A stretch of DNA of 32,524 nt from Anaerolineae bacterium (GTDB lineage Bacteria > Chloroflexota > Anaerolineae > Anaerolineales > Villigracilaceae), in the NCBI GenBank assembly GCA_003130845.1, contig QEXW01000123.1, positions 1-32,524 of the forward strand. The letters run 5' to 3'. The position numbers and the translations under genes are program-made. Within the stretch, counting starts at the first letter, position 1; the number at the start of each line of letters is the position of its first letter. The notes beneath the pieces are model-generated. The model was not told the DNA's origin and did no database searches. It worked only from the letters and a program-made list of their open reading frames with translations. Of the stretch, positions 7,549-14,697 are shown piece by piece.

Positions 7549-7965
7549 CTATTGACAATTCTGGCACAACCCAAAGAGTTGTAGCCAGTGGTCTTTAATC
7601 ACATAGCCCGTTTTTTGAGCAATGGTGGCAAACAGCTGGTCGAGATTATCCCCTTCAAAAAAGGTGGCCTGCCCACAATGCTGACACAGGAGCAAATGCT
7701 GGTGTCCCTGACTGGCCGCAAGAAATGCCTGACACCCTCCCGGCTGATGCACGCGCTGGATGAGATGAAGTTCCTCCAGCTTCTCCAGGGTGCGATACAC
7801 CGTCACCAACCCTAGGTCGGAGTGTGCAGCACGCGCCAGGTCAAAAACTTCGAGCGGGGTGAGGGCGCGCGAAGAAGCTGCGACAATTTCCACCACCGCA
7901 CGGCGCGATTCGGTCAAGCGATAACCGTGTTCTTGCAAGGCCTGTAGCCAAAGTTCAGCAGACAT
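7549..7965 (-). CDS. zur: Fur-family transcriptional regulator, probably Zur
   Basis: A 138-residue Fur-family repressor. The winged helix covers residues 1-80 (GYRLTESRRAVVEIV, the recognition helix region SDLGLVTVYRTLEKLEELHLIQR), followed by the dimer domain with the H-Q-H metal-site region GHQHLLLCQHCG. Four cysteines in two CxxC pairs (94/97 and 134/137) form the structural zinc site. I chose the ATG at 7965 because the protein then starts like other Fur proteins and has GGAGA just upstream; the open frame runs back to 8223 but that part is non-conserved and crosses the promoter. The operator under its own promoter matches Zur boxes, and the genes behind it encode a zinc-type ABC importer, so zinc-dependent autorepression is the best reading. 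Other Fur-family specificities (Fur, Mur) are less likely. Confidence 0.9.
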   Translation of the reverse strand: MSAELWLQALQEHGYRLTESRRAVVEIVAASSRALTPLEVFDLARAAHSDLGLVTVYRTLEKLEELHLIQRVHQPGGCQAFLAASQGHQHLLLCQHCGQATFFEGDNLDQLFATIAQKTGYVIKDHWLQLFGLCQNCQ

Positions 7966-7975
7966 ACATCTCTCC

Positions 7976-7996
7976 TGATGAAAATCGTTTTCATTA
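7976..7996. promoter_or_regulatory. Zur-type operator
   Basis: A palindrome with perfect 7-base arms around a 3-base centre (core ATGAAAATCGTTTTCAT, 7978-7994). It closely matches the published actinobacterial Zur box pattern TGAAAATnATTTTCA. It overlaps the -10 box of the zur promoter and reaches to 10 bases before the start codon, so a bound repressor would block RNA polymerase. Confidence 0.8.
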
Positions 7997-8021
7997 TAGG
8001 GGCAAAGTCGCAGATGGTCAA
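7993..8021 (-). promoter_or_regulatory. Sigma70 promoter of the zur operon
   Basis: On the minus strand: -35 TTGACC (8016-8021), a 17-base spacer, and a perfect -10 TATAAT (7993-7998). The -10 is partly covered by the Zur palindrome. Confidence 0.85.
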
Positions 8022-8037
8022 GAAGACAAACTCTACC

Positions 8038-8066
8038 TTGACGCAAACCTTGTGCGGTGATATAAC
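8038..8066 (+). promoter_or_regulatory. Sigma70 promoter of the aspartokinase operon
   Basis: -35 TTGACG (8038-8043), a 17-base spacer, -10 TATAAC (8061-8066). It is back to back with the zur promoter; the two -35 boxes are 16 bases apart. Transcription would start near 8073, giving a leader of about 160 bases before the aspartokinase start. Confidence 0.8.
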
Positions 8067-8106
8067 TGCGCGCAATATGATTCTGGCCTGTTCTAAGACC
8101 ATGTCC

Positions 8107-8154
8107 ATGACCACTACCCCTCGGTTGCCCCGCGGGGTTTTGGTGATTGGATGA
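8107..8154 (+). CDS. Leader peptide of the aspartokinase attenuator
   Basis: A 15-codon frame encoding MTTTPRLPRGVLVIG and a TGA, with an in-frame ATG two codons earlier (8101, adding MS). Three consecutive Thr codons follow the start and a Val-Leu-Val-Ile run comes near the end. These are the end products of the pathway that the downstream genes feed (Thr, Ile) and their branched-chain relatives. The peptide lies between the promoter at 8038-8066 and a terminator hairpin at 8185-8213. Its codons cover GCCCCGCG (8127-8134), which is complementary to CGCGGGGC in the 3' arm of the terminator (8201-8208). Ribosome stalling on scarce Thr or Val/Leu/Ile tRNA could therefore shift the RNA fold. The ribosome binding site is weak (TAAGA). 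The function is inferred from layout; leader peptides of this kind are well known for thr and ilv operons. Confidence 0.65.
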   Translation: MTTTPRLPRGVLVIG

Positions 8155-8184
8155 GTGCAGGCCCAGCGCCGTACCTGTCCACAC

Positions 8185-8213
8185 AAACGCCCTGCGGGAA
8201 CGCGGGGCGTTTT
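8185..8213 (+). terminator. Intrinsic terminator / attenuator before aspartokinase
   Basis: A 12-base-pair stem (8185-8196 with 8201-8212, one G-U pair) closed by a GGAA tetraloop, followed by TTTT, CC, ATTTT. It stands 22 bases before the aspartokinase start and after the leader peptide, so it would end transcription early unless the alternative pairing 8127-8134 with 8201-8208 forms. Confidence 0.75.
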
Positions 8214-8234
8214 CCATTTTCATGAGGAGAAATT

Positions 8235-9680
8235 ATGCCAGAGAGATTATCCCCCCTTCCCCACCAGACCTTAGTGATGAAGTTCGGCGGCACGTCAGTG
8301 GGTTCCGCGCGCGCAATGGAAAACGTCATCCAGATTGTGCGCCAGGCGCGCGCCGAATGGCCGCGCGTGGCGGTTATCACTTCTGCGCTGGCGGGAGTGA
8401 CCAATCTATTGCTAGAAAGCGCTGCGCAGTCCGCGCGTGGCGAGACCTCTCAACTGCCTGAAGCGGAGCAAACTTTGCTCGCCAACCACCAGACCATCGC
8501 GACTTCGCTCATCGCCGATGAAAGCCGCCGCGCCGCCGTCATGGAAGAAATCGGCGGGTTGGTGCGTTCCTTTGTGGAACTGTGTCATGCCATTTCTGTC
8601 TTGGGGGAAGCCACACCCCGCGCTCTCGATGCAGTGGCCTCGCTCGGTGAGCGGATGAGTGTGCGCCTTTTGGCTGCGGTTCTCGAAAGCGCCGGCATTC
8701 CCTCCAAGTTCATCGAAGCGACCGAGTTAATTGTGACGGACAACCACTTCCAAAGCGCGCATCCTGATTTTGGCTTAACTACCGAACGAACACGCCACGT
8801 CTTGTTGCCTCTACTTGAACAGGGGTTCACACCCGTCATCACCGGTTTCTTGGGGGCGACGCGCGATGGGTTGGTGACCACGCTAGGGCGCGGCGGCAGC
8901 GACTACTCCGCCGGCATCATCGGTGCTGTTTTGCCGGCCGATGATGTATGGATTTGGACCGATGTAGATGGCGTCATGACCGCTGACCCGCGCCTGGTGC
9001 CACAAGCCCAAACCCTGCCGCAGATTTCCTACAGCGAAATTGCTGAACTGGCCTATTTTGGCGCCAAAGTGCTGCACCCCAAAACTATCCGCCCAGTGGT
9101 AGAAGCCGGTATCGGCCTGCGCATTTGCAACACGTTTAACCCCGCCCACCCCGGCACACGCTTGGTTTCCAACGGTAAGGCCGAAAACCCTCTGCCAGGG
9201 GAAAAGGTCATCAAAGCGGTTACGGCTATCCGCAGACAAAAACTGGTCACCATCGAAGGACGCGGCATGTTGGGGGTGCCAGGGGTAGCCGCACGCGCAT
9301 TTGCAGCTGTGGCCTCTACCGGAACAAGTGTGCCGCTCATTACGCAGGCTTCTTCGGAACAATCAATTTGTTTTTCTATCCCTTCAGAAGCCTGCCATGC
9401 CGTGTTAAGTGCGCTCGAAAAAACCTTTGCCAGCGAGTTAGCCCAACGTGATATTGACCGCGTATGGGCTACGGAGGATGTTTCTATCATCACCGTCGTT
9501 GGCCACGGCACGCGCCACACACCGGGGGTGGCAGGGCAAATTTTTACCCAATTAGGCCAAGCAGGCATTAATGTCCTGGCCATCGCGCACGGGTCATCCG
9601 ATGTTTCCATCAGCATGGTGGTCGAATCGACCGAAACCGAAACAGCTGTCAAGGCGTTGCATAAACTGATTGTGTCATAA
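8235..9680 (+). CDS. lysC: Aspartokinase with C-terminal ACT domains
   Basis: Aspartokinase phosphorylates L-aspartate with ATP, the entry step to Lys, Thr, Met and Ile. This 481-residue protein is a monofunctional enzyme: the N-terminal kinase domain opens with VMKFGGTSVGS (about 14-24) and includes GFLGATRDGLVTTLGRGGSDYSA and DVDGVMTADPR. Two ACT regulatory domains follow (about 325-400 and 410-481, including EDVSIITVVGHGTRHTPGVAGQIF). Length and layout resemble the LysC/ThrA kinase group, so feedback inhibition by Lys or Thr is likely, though the ligand cannot be read from sequence. GAGGAGA lies just before the ATG at 8235. It is followed 36 bases later by asd in the same operon, and its mRNA leader carries the attenuator. 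Confidence 0.93.
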   Translation: MPERLSPLPHQTLVMKFGGTSVGSARAMENVIQIVRQARAEWPRVAVITSALAGVTNLLLESAAQSARGETSQLPEAEQTLLANHQTIATSLIADESRRAAVMEEIGGLVRSFVELCHAISVLGEATPRALDAVASLGERMSVRLLAAVLESAGIPSKFIEATELIVTDNHFQSAHPDFGLTTERTRHVLLPLLEQGFTPVITGFLGATRDGLVTTLGRGGSDYSAGIIGAVLPADDVWIWTDVDGVMTADPRLVPQAQTLPQISYSEIAELAYFGAKVLHPKTIRPVVEAGIGLRICNTFNPAHPGTRLVSNGKAENPLPGEKVIKAVTAIRRQKLVTIEGRGMLGVPGVAARAFAAVASTGTSVPLITQASSEQSICFSIPSEACHAVLSALEKTFASELAQRDIDRVWATEDVSIITVVGHGTRHTPGVAGQIFTQLGQAGINVLAIAHGSSDVSISMVVESTETETAVKALHKLIVS

Positions 9681-9722
9681 CCATCTACTCTCTATTCTCT
9701 ATTCTCTGCTCTAGGAGTGCGT

Positions 9723-10781
9723 ATGCTTTCTTCCCCCATCCCTGTTGCTGTGCTTGGCGCCACCGGTTCGGTGGGTCAACGCTTTATCTCCTTGCTCGAT
9801 AACCACCCCTGGTTCAAAGTTGTGGCGCTGGCCGCTAGCGACCGCTCGGAAGGAAAACCCTATGCCCAGGCATGTCATTGGGTTCTCACCGACCCCATGC
9901 CCGACTGGGCGCGCGAGATGCCCCTCTTGCCATCAAACCCGCAAGCGATGCCCGAGGTAAAAATCGTGTTTTCGGCTTTGCCCTCTGACCAGGCCAAAAT
10001 ACTTGAACCGGCATTTGCAGCCGCCGGCTTTGCGGTCTGCTCGAATGCTTCCTCTTACCGCACAGAAAGTGATGTGCCGTTGCTGCTGCCTGAAGTAAAC
10101 GCCGAACACATTCAGCTCGTCCGACATCAACGACTGGCGCGCGGCTGGAGTGGTTGTATCATCACCAATCCCAACTGTACCAGCACCGGGCTGACCGTCG
10201 CGCTCAAAGCGCTCGATCAGGCTTTTGGTGTAAAGCGCGCCTTTGTGGTCTCGCTACAAGCACTTTCGGGGGCAGGTTATCCGGGGGTGCCATCGCTCGA
10301 TATTCTGGATAACATCATCCCCAACATCAACGGAGAAGAAGAAAAAGTGGAATGGGAACCACGCAAGATGTTGGGACGCTTCAACGGAGATGCGATTGAG
10401 CTGGCCCAGGTGCAGATTTCCGCACACACCAACCGTGTCGCGGTGCTGGATGGGCATACCGTCTGTGCCAGCGTGGAACTTGGTTCATTCGCCTCGCCCC
10501 AGGAAGCAAGCGAAGTTCTACGCGCTTACCAAGCGCCAGAAATTGCGCGAGGTTTGCCTTCTGCCCCCCAACCTGTCATCGTAGTGCGCACCGAAGCCGA
10601 CCGACCCCAACCCCGCCTCGACCGGCTGACCGGTGGCGGCATGAGCACGGTCGTGGGACGGGTACGCTCAGACCCGCTGCTAACGCTCAAGTTCGTGGTG
10701 CTTTCGCACAACACCATTCGCGGCGCGGCAGGTGGTTCCATTTACAACGCCGAATTGTTCGTGAGCCAAGGGTTGCTATGA
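9723..10781 (+). CDS. asd: Aspartate-semialdehyde dehydrogenase
   Basis: Asd reduces aspartyl phosphate to aspartate semialdehyde with NADPH, the step after aspartokinase. The 352-residue protein shows the nucleotide-binding GATGSVGQR (12-20), the catalytic cysteine in NPNCTSTG (Cys152), QALSGAGYPGVPS, and the conserved HTNRVAVLDGHT with His245. The pattern (NPNCTSTG rather than GGNCTV, SHNTIRGAAGGSIYNAEL at the end) is that of the archaeal/fungal-type Asd. A GTG at 9717 is in frame, but AGGAG occupies 9713-9717 and is properly spaced for the ATG at 9723, so I take the ATG. The gap after aspartokinase holds a short CTCTATT repeat. Its stop codon directly abuts the stop of the convergent gene at 10782. 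Confidence 0.93.
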   Translation: MLSSPIPVAVLGATGSVGQRFISLLDNHPWFKVVALAASDRSEGKPYAQACHWVLTDPMPDWAREMPLLPSNPQAMPEVKIVFSALPSDQAKILEPAFAAAGFAVCSNASSYRTESDVPLLLPEVNAEHIQLVRHQRLARGWSGCIITNPNCTSTGLTVALKALDQAFGVKRAFVVSLQALSGAGYPGVPSLDILDNIIPNINGEEEKVEWEPRKMLGRFNGDAIELAQVQISAHTNRVAVLDGHTVCASVELGSFASPQEASEVLRAYQAPEIARGLPSAPQPVIVVRTEADRPQPRLDRLTGGGMSTVVGRVRSDPLLTLKFVVLSHNTIRGAAGGSIYNAELFVSQGLL

Positions 10782-13571
10782 TTATGCTTGGCGTTTGGTA
10801 ATCTCCCACAGGAGCTGTTCTTGGTCTACCGGCAAGCGGTCGAAACGTACACCAACGGCATGGTAGATGGCATTGGTAATGGCTGGCGGCGTGGGGATGA
10901 GAACGATTTCCCCCACGCCTTTGGCCCCATACGGGCCGGTTGAAACCGGGTCCTCCACCACAATCGGGATGATTTCGGGGGTGTGGACGATGGACGGGAC
11001 GCGATAACGCGCCATCCGGTCGGTGACGACATACCCATTTTCGGTGATGAAGTTTTCGAGCAGGGCATGCCCCACCCCCATCACCACGCCGCCTTCAATT
11101 TGTCCCCGCAAGCCAAGCGGATTGATGGCGTGTCCGACGTCATTGGCGGCAATCACGCGCAGCACGCGCACTTCGCCCGTTAGGGTGTTCACTTCCACTT
11201 CAGCAGCCTGTGCCGCGAAGGAAAAGGCTACGTGCATATCGCCAGGCATGCCAAGCGGCGCAGTGGCCGGCGCATGATAATCGTACAAGACGCGAGGTTC
11301 TTTTCCGGCCGCTTTCATCTCCTGATACACTTGCTGCATGGTAAGAACATGTCCGTTGACATGCACTTGCCCGTTTTCAAAACGAATGGTTTCAGGGGCT
11401 TGGTCGTAACGCTCCGCCAACGTGGCGATGATGGCTTCGCGCAGCGTGCGCGCAGCCAATCGGGAGGCATTGCCGGTGACGTAGGTTTGGCGGGAGGCGG
11501 TGGTCGGGCCGCCGTTGGGGGTTAAGTCTGTATCCATAACAAGTACTTTGACTTGTTCAGGCGGCAGGCAGAGCTCCTCGGCCACCACCAAGCGCATCAC
11601 CGTCACCAAACCCTGTCCGAGCTCGGCAGAAGAAGAACGGACCTCGAAGGAGCCGTTTTCATAGAGTTCCACTTCGGCCCCGGCGCAATCATCCGCCCCG
11701 CCACCGAGGCCAGTGTTCTTGAACCCGACCGCAAAGCCCCAAGCGCGCACCAGGTGTTCTGCACCCGCAACAGGCCGTGCTTGGAAAAGCGCTTGGCGCG
11801 GCAAACGGGAGACCTGACACATCGCTTCGGTCACCCGGTCAATACATTCAACAAGGCCTACGCTCTCGCGCAACACCTGGCCGGTGCTGGTTTCCGTGTT
11901 TGGGCGCAGAGCGTTCTTGCGACGCAACTCGATGGGGTCCAGCCCTAATCGTTCGGCCAGCATATCCATCGCGCTCTCGATGGCAAATGCCGATTGAAGC
12001 ACACCAAAACCGCGAAACGCCCCAGCGGGTGGGTTGTTGGTGTACATGGCATAACAATCGGCGTGCACATGGGGGACGAGGTAAGGACCTGCCGAATGCG
12101 TCGTGGCGCGGGTCAACACTTTTTCACCTAGGGAAGCATACGCGCCGGTATCGCCGTACAATTCGGTTTGGATGGCGGTTAGCGTGCCATCTTGCTTTGC
12201 GCCAATTTTGACGGTGATTTGTGTGGCATGACGTTTAGGATGAACCAGCAGACTTTCATGGCGGTCGAACAAGAGTTTGACCGGTCTGCCGGTGGCGTTT
12301 GCCAGCAAAGCGGCGTGAATCTGCCCGGCAATATCTTCTTTGCCGCCGAAGCCGCCTCCCATCAACTGCCCGATGACCCGCACCCGACTTTCTTCCCAGC
12401 CGAGGGCGCGCGCCACCTGGCTGCGGTCTTGATAGGGAATTTGTGAACCGACGTAAATCAGCATCCGTTCACCTTCGGGCACGGCAATGCTGCACTCCGG
12501 TTCGATGAACAGATGGTCGTGCGGGGGAGTGTGGAAGGTGTGTTCCAGCACCACATCGGCCTCACCAAAGCCGATTTGCGGGTCTCCCTTGCGAACCTTG
12601 ATGTGCTTGAGCAGGTTTCCTTTGGGATGCAACTGCGGCACGCCTTCCTGCCGGGCCTGTATGGCAGTACAAATCACCGGTTGGGGGTCAAATTCCACTT
12701 CAATCAGGTCAAGCGCTGCTTTGGCGATTTCCTGCGTTTCGGCAGCAACGATGGCAATTGCATCACCTACATAGCGAACCCTTTCACCCACACCCACCAT
12801 CACCGGCCAATCGAGCGTGACCAAGCCATGAATATTCTGCCCAGGGACCTCTGCAGCAGTAAGGACGGCTGCCACGCCTGGCATTTGACGCGCTTTGCTT
12901 ACATCAATGTGGCGCACAAAGGCATGGGGTACGCCAGCGCGCTTGACAGCAGCGTACAGCATATTTTCAAAGTACAAATCATCCGTATAGATGGCCTTGC
13001 CGGTTACTTTTTCGATGCCATCTGGGCGGACGTGTATTTGCCCAATAAAGCGACCACCACGCACAGAGGCCGGGATTTCTGGCTCTTCAACCGGCTGACC
13101 GGTGCGGATGGCTTTGGCAGCCGCTAAAATAGCTTGTTCAATCGTAGGATAGCCGGCACAGCGGCAAATGGTATCTTTGAGCGCATGGCGGATTTCGGCA
13201 GAGGTAGGGTTCAAGTTGCGCGAGAGCAGCCCGTAGGCCGTCATGATTTGGCCGGGAATGCAAAACCCGCATTGCACGGCACCATGTTTGACAAACGCCT
13301 CCTGAAGAGGATGCAGCGCTCCCTGTTGGGCAAGGCCTTCGATGGTGACAATCGTCTTTCCATCGGCGCGCTCAGCAGGCGTAGAGCAGGAAAGTACCGG
13401 TTCACCCTCCATGATGACCGTACAGGCGCCGCACTCGGCCTCATTGCACCCGATTTTTGTACCGGTCAGTCGTAGGCGTTTTCGCAGTAAATCGGCCAGT
13501 GTTTCACCGGGTAGAGTTGGCAGGGTATACGTTTGTCCGTTTACAGTTAAGGTCAGGTGTGTTTTTTTCAT
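10782..13571 (-). CDS. Xanthine dehydrogenase-family protein, fused 2Fe-2S and molybdopterin subunits
   Basis: A 929-residue molybdenum hydroxylase. Residues 1-155 hold two [2Fe-2S] clusters: the plant-type cluster with C42, C47, C50 and C62, and the second with C101, C104, C136 and C138. From about residue 175 it becomes the molybdopterin-binding subunit (GQIHVRPDGIEKVTGKAIYTDD, LMGGGFGGKED, GAFRGFG, GGPTTASRQTYVTGNA, and GAKGVGEI with the catalytic Glu). Glu in GGFGGKE and Arg in AFRGFG correspond to the purine-binding Glu802 and Arg880 of bovine xanthine dehydrogenase, favouring xanthine or a related purine over CO or simple aldehydes. The FAD subunit is encoded upstream. I chose the ATG at 13571, preceded by GAGAGGA; the ATG at 13619 overlaps the upstream stop as ATGA but adds 16 residues unlike the family and lacks a binding site. 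Confidence 0.9.
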   Translation of the reverse strand: MKKTHLTLTVNGQTYTLPTLPGETLADLLRKRLRLTGTKIGCNEAECGACTVIMEGEPVLSCSTPAERADGKTIVTIEGLAQQGALHPLQEAFVKHGAVQCGFCIPGQIMTAYGLLSRNLNPTSAEIRHALKDTICRCAGYPTIEQAILAAAKAIRTGQPVEEPEIPASVRGGRFIGQIHVRPDGIEKVTGKAIYTDDLYFENMLYAAVKRAGVPHAFVRHIDVSKARQMPGVAAVLTAAEVPGQNIHGLVTLDWPVMVGVGERVRYVGDAIAIVAAETQEIAKAALDLIEVEFDPQPVICTAIQARQEGVPQLHPKGNLLKHIKVRKGDPQIGFGEADVVLEHTFHTPPHDHLFIEPECSIAVPEGERMLIYVGSQIPYQDRSQVARALGWEESRVRVIGQLMGGGFGGKEDIAGQIHAALLANATGRPVKLLFDRHESLLVHPKRHATQITVKIGAKQDGTLTAIQTELYGDTGAYASLGEKVLTRATTHSAGPYLVPHVHADCYAMYTNNPPAGAFRGFGVLQSAFAIESAMDMLAERLGLDPIELRRKNALRPNTETSTGQVLRESVGLVECIDRVTEAMCQVSRLPRQALFQARPVAGAEHLVRAWGFAVGFKNTGLGGGADDCAGAEVELYENGSFEVRSSSAELGQGLVTVMRLVVAEELCLPPEQVKVLVMDTDLTPNGGPTTASRQTYVTGNASRLAARTLREAIIATLAERYDQAPETIRFENGQVHVNGHVLTMQQVYQEMKAAGKEPRVLYDYHAPATAPLGMPGDMHVAFSFAAQAAEVEVNTLTGEVRVLRVIAANDVGHAINPLGLRGQIEGGVVMGVGHALLENFITENGYVVTDRMARYRVPSIVHTPEIIPIVVEDPVSTGPYGAKGVGEIVLIPTPPAITNAIYHAVGVRFDRLPVDQEQLLWEITKRQA

Positions 13572-13615
13572 GGTCCTCTCACAATCGGAATGCCGGCAAT
13601 CATGCCTGGCAGAGG

Positions 13616-14491
13616 TCATTGCTCGCTGGCTCTGTGCCAGGCAGACAATAAAGCCGTTTTGAGCAAGACCACAACGAGCTTACGGCGGTATTCAGCAGTA
13701 GCCCGCGCCGGGCTGGTGCGAAATTGTGCTTCTGCCAGCAAAGCTTGTTGCGCGCCAAGAATGGTTTCTTCGCAAAAGGGTTTGCCCGTCAGATAAGCGC
13801 TGGTTTGCAGGGCGCGAAACGGCGTGGGGCCTGCCGGTCCAACGGCAATGCGGGCCGCGCGGATGATTTCGTCTTGGCGTTCTAGCCAAACAGCCAAGTT
13901 CAAAATGGGCAGGGCGATACCCTGGGCGCGCATAACGCGGCAAAAAGCCGAACCTTGTCCTGGTTTTCGCAAGGGGATATAAAAGCCCACGATAATTTCA
14001 TCGTGAGCGAGGGTAGATTTTCCAGGCCCGGCAAACAGTTCATGGAGAGGCAGCAGGCGCCGGCCTGCAAGGGAGGCAATTTCGGCTTCGGCGTTCAGCG
14101 CCAATAGGCCGATGGTTCCATCGGCAGCAGGCAGCGCATGGGCAACATTTCCGCCTAGGGTGGCCGCATTGCGCACTTGTGGCCCGCCAATCAGTCCGCA
14201 AGATTCAACCAGCGAGGCGGCATGTTGGCGCACCAGTGACGATTCAACGATGCGATGATGTGGCACCCCGGCACCAATGAACAACCGCTCGTTACGAATT
14301 TCGAGTGCCTGTAATTCGGGGATGCCGGTCAGGTCTACCAATGTATGAACCGGAGGGTGATGGCCTTGTTGCAAATCGAGCATTAAATCCGTACCGCCTG
14401 CGATGGGAATCGCAGGGGCTGGGGAGAAGGCCAAGGCCTCGACGGCTTGTTGCACGCTTTGGGGATGAAGATATTCCTTCCAGAGGGTCAT
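13616..14491 (-). CDS. FAD-binding subunit of xanthine dehydrogenase-type enzyme
   Basis: A 291-residue protein of the CoxM/XdhB type, carrying the FAD that hands electrons from the iron-sulfur clusters to the acceptor. FAD-binding signatures are PIAGGTDLMLDLQQG (29-43) and the ATLGGNVAHALPAADG segment (about 110-125), followed by the C-terminal CO-dehydrogenase-flavoprotein domain. The ATG at 14491 has AGGAG eight bases upstream; the frame extends to 14521 but that part has no support. The next gene (the fused FeS/Mo subunit) starts 44 bases after its stop. It probably forms a heteromeric cytoplasmic hydroxylase with the 10782-13571 product. A good promoter lies at 14659-14687, so these two genes may be transcribed separately from the longer gene train. 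Confidence 0.9.
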   Translation of the reverse strand: MTLWKEYLHPQSVQQAVEALAFSPAPAIPIAGGTDLMLDLQQGHHPPVHTLVDLTGIPELQALEIRNERLFIGAGVPHHRIVESSLVRQHAASLVESCGLIGGPQVRNAATLGGNVAHALPAADGTIGLLALNAEAEIASLAGRRLLPLHELFAGPGKSTLAHDEIIVGFYIPLRKPGQGSAFCRVMRAQGIALPILNLAVWLERQDEIIRAARIAVGPAGPTPFRALQTSAYLTGKPFCEETILGAQQALLAEAQFRTSPARATAEYRRKLVVVLLKTALLSAWHRASEQ

Positions 14492-14616
14492 AGGGTCGGC
14501 TCCTGCGCTTGCTGCCTCCATTCTGGTTCACCAAATTGGAGGATGAGGGGTACACGGCGGCACTTTTCGAGAGATTGCCTCACGCCGCCGGCCAACCCGA
14601 CGACCGCCGAACCCAT
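14488..14616 (-). CDS. Possible small ORF upstream of and coupled to the FAD subunit
   Basis: A 42-codon frame starting at an ATG (14614-14616) and ending with a TGA that overlaps the FAD-subunit ATG as ATGA. The product would run from MGSAVVGLAGGV to QEPTL and is not recognised. It lies in the transcript of the promoter at 14659-14687. It has no ribosome binding site, so coupling is suggested only by the stop/start overlap; it may be chance. Confidence 0.25.
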   Translation of the reverse strand: MGSAVVGLAGGVRQSLEKCRRVPLILQFGEPEWRQQAQEPTL

Positions 14617-14658
14617 GCTGTGACTGGAGAGAGAGTGTTAATTTGCGATGTTGTCTTT

Positions 14659-14687
14659 ATTTTACAAATCGAGCGTCATCGTTTCAA
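14659..14687 (-). promoter_or_regulatory. Sigma70-like promoter for the hydroxylase genes
   Basis: Minus strand: -35 TTGAAA (14682-14687), 17-base spacer, -10 TAAAAT (14659-14664). The local sequence is AT-rich in an otherwise GC-rich stretch. A leader of about 160 bases would precede the FAD-subunit ATG; it contains a 7-base-pair CGGCGGC/GCCGCCG stem. I see no match to the molybdenum-cofactor riboswitch. Confidence 0.6.
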
Positions 14688-14697
14688 GTTGCAAATG

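Noticed and set aside
7966-8223. N-terminal extension of zur
   Set aside because: The extra residues are unlike Fur proteins and would place the promoter, Zur operator and the aspartokinase leader inside the coding region.
13572-13619. Upstream ATG for the fused hydroxylase subunit
   Set aside because: Although it overlaps the FAD-subunit stop as ATGA, it has no ribosome binding site and adds residues absent from the family; the ATG at 13571 has GAGAGGA upstream.
14492-14652. Molybdenum-cofactor riboswitch before the hydroxylase genes
   Set aside because: The leader has a GC-rich stem, but the conserved aptamer bases are not recognisable.
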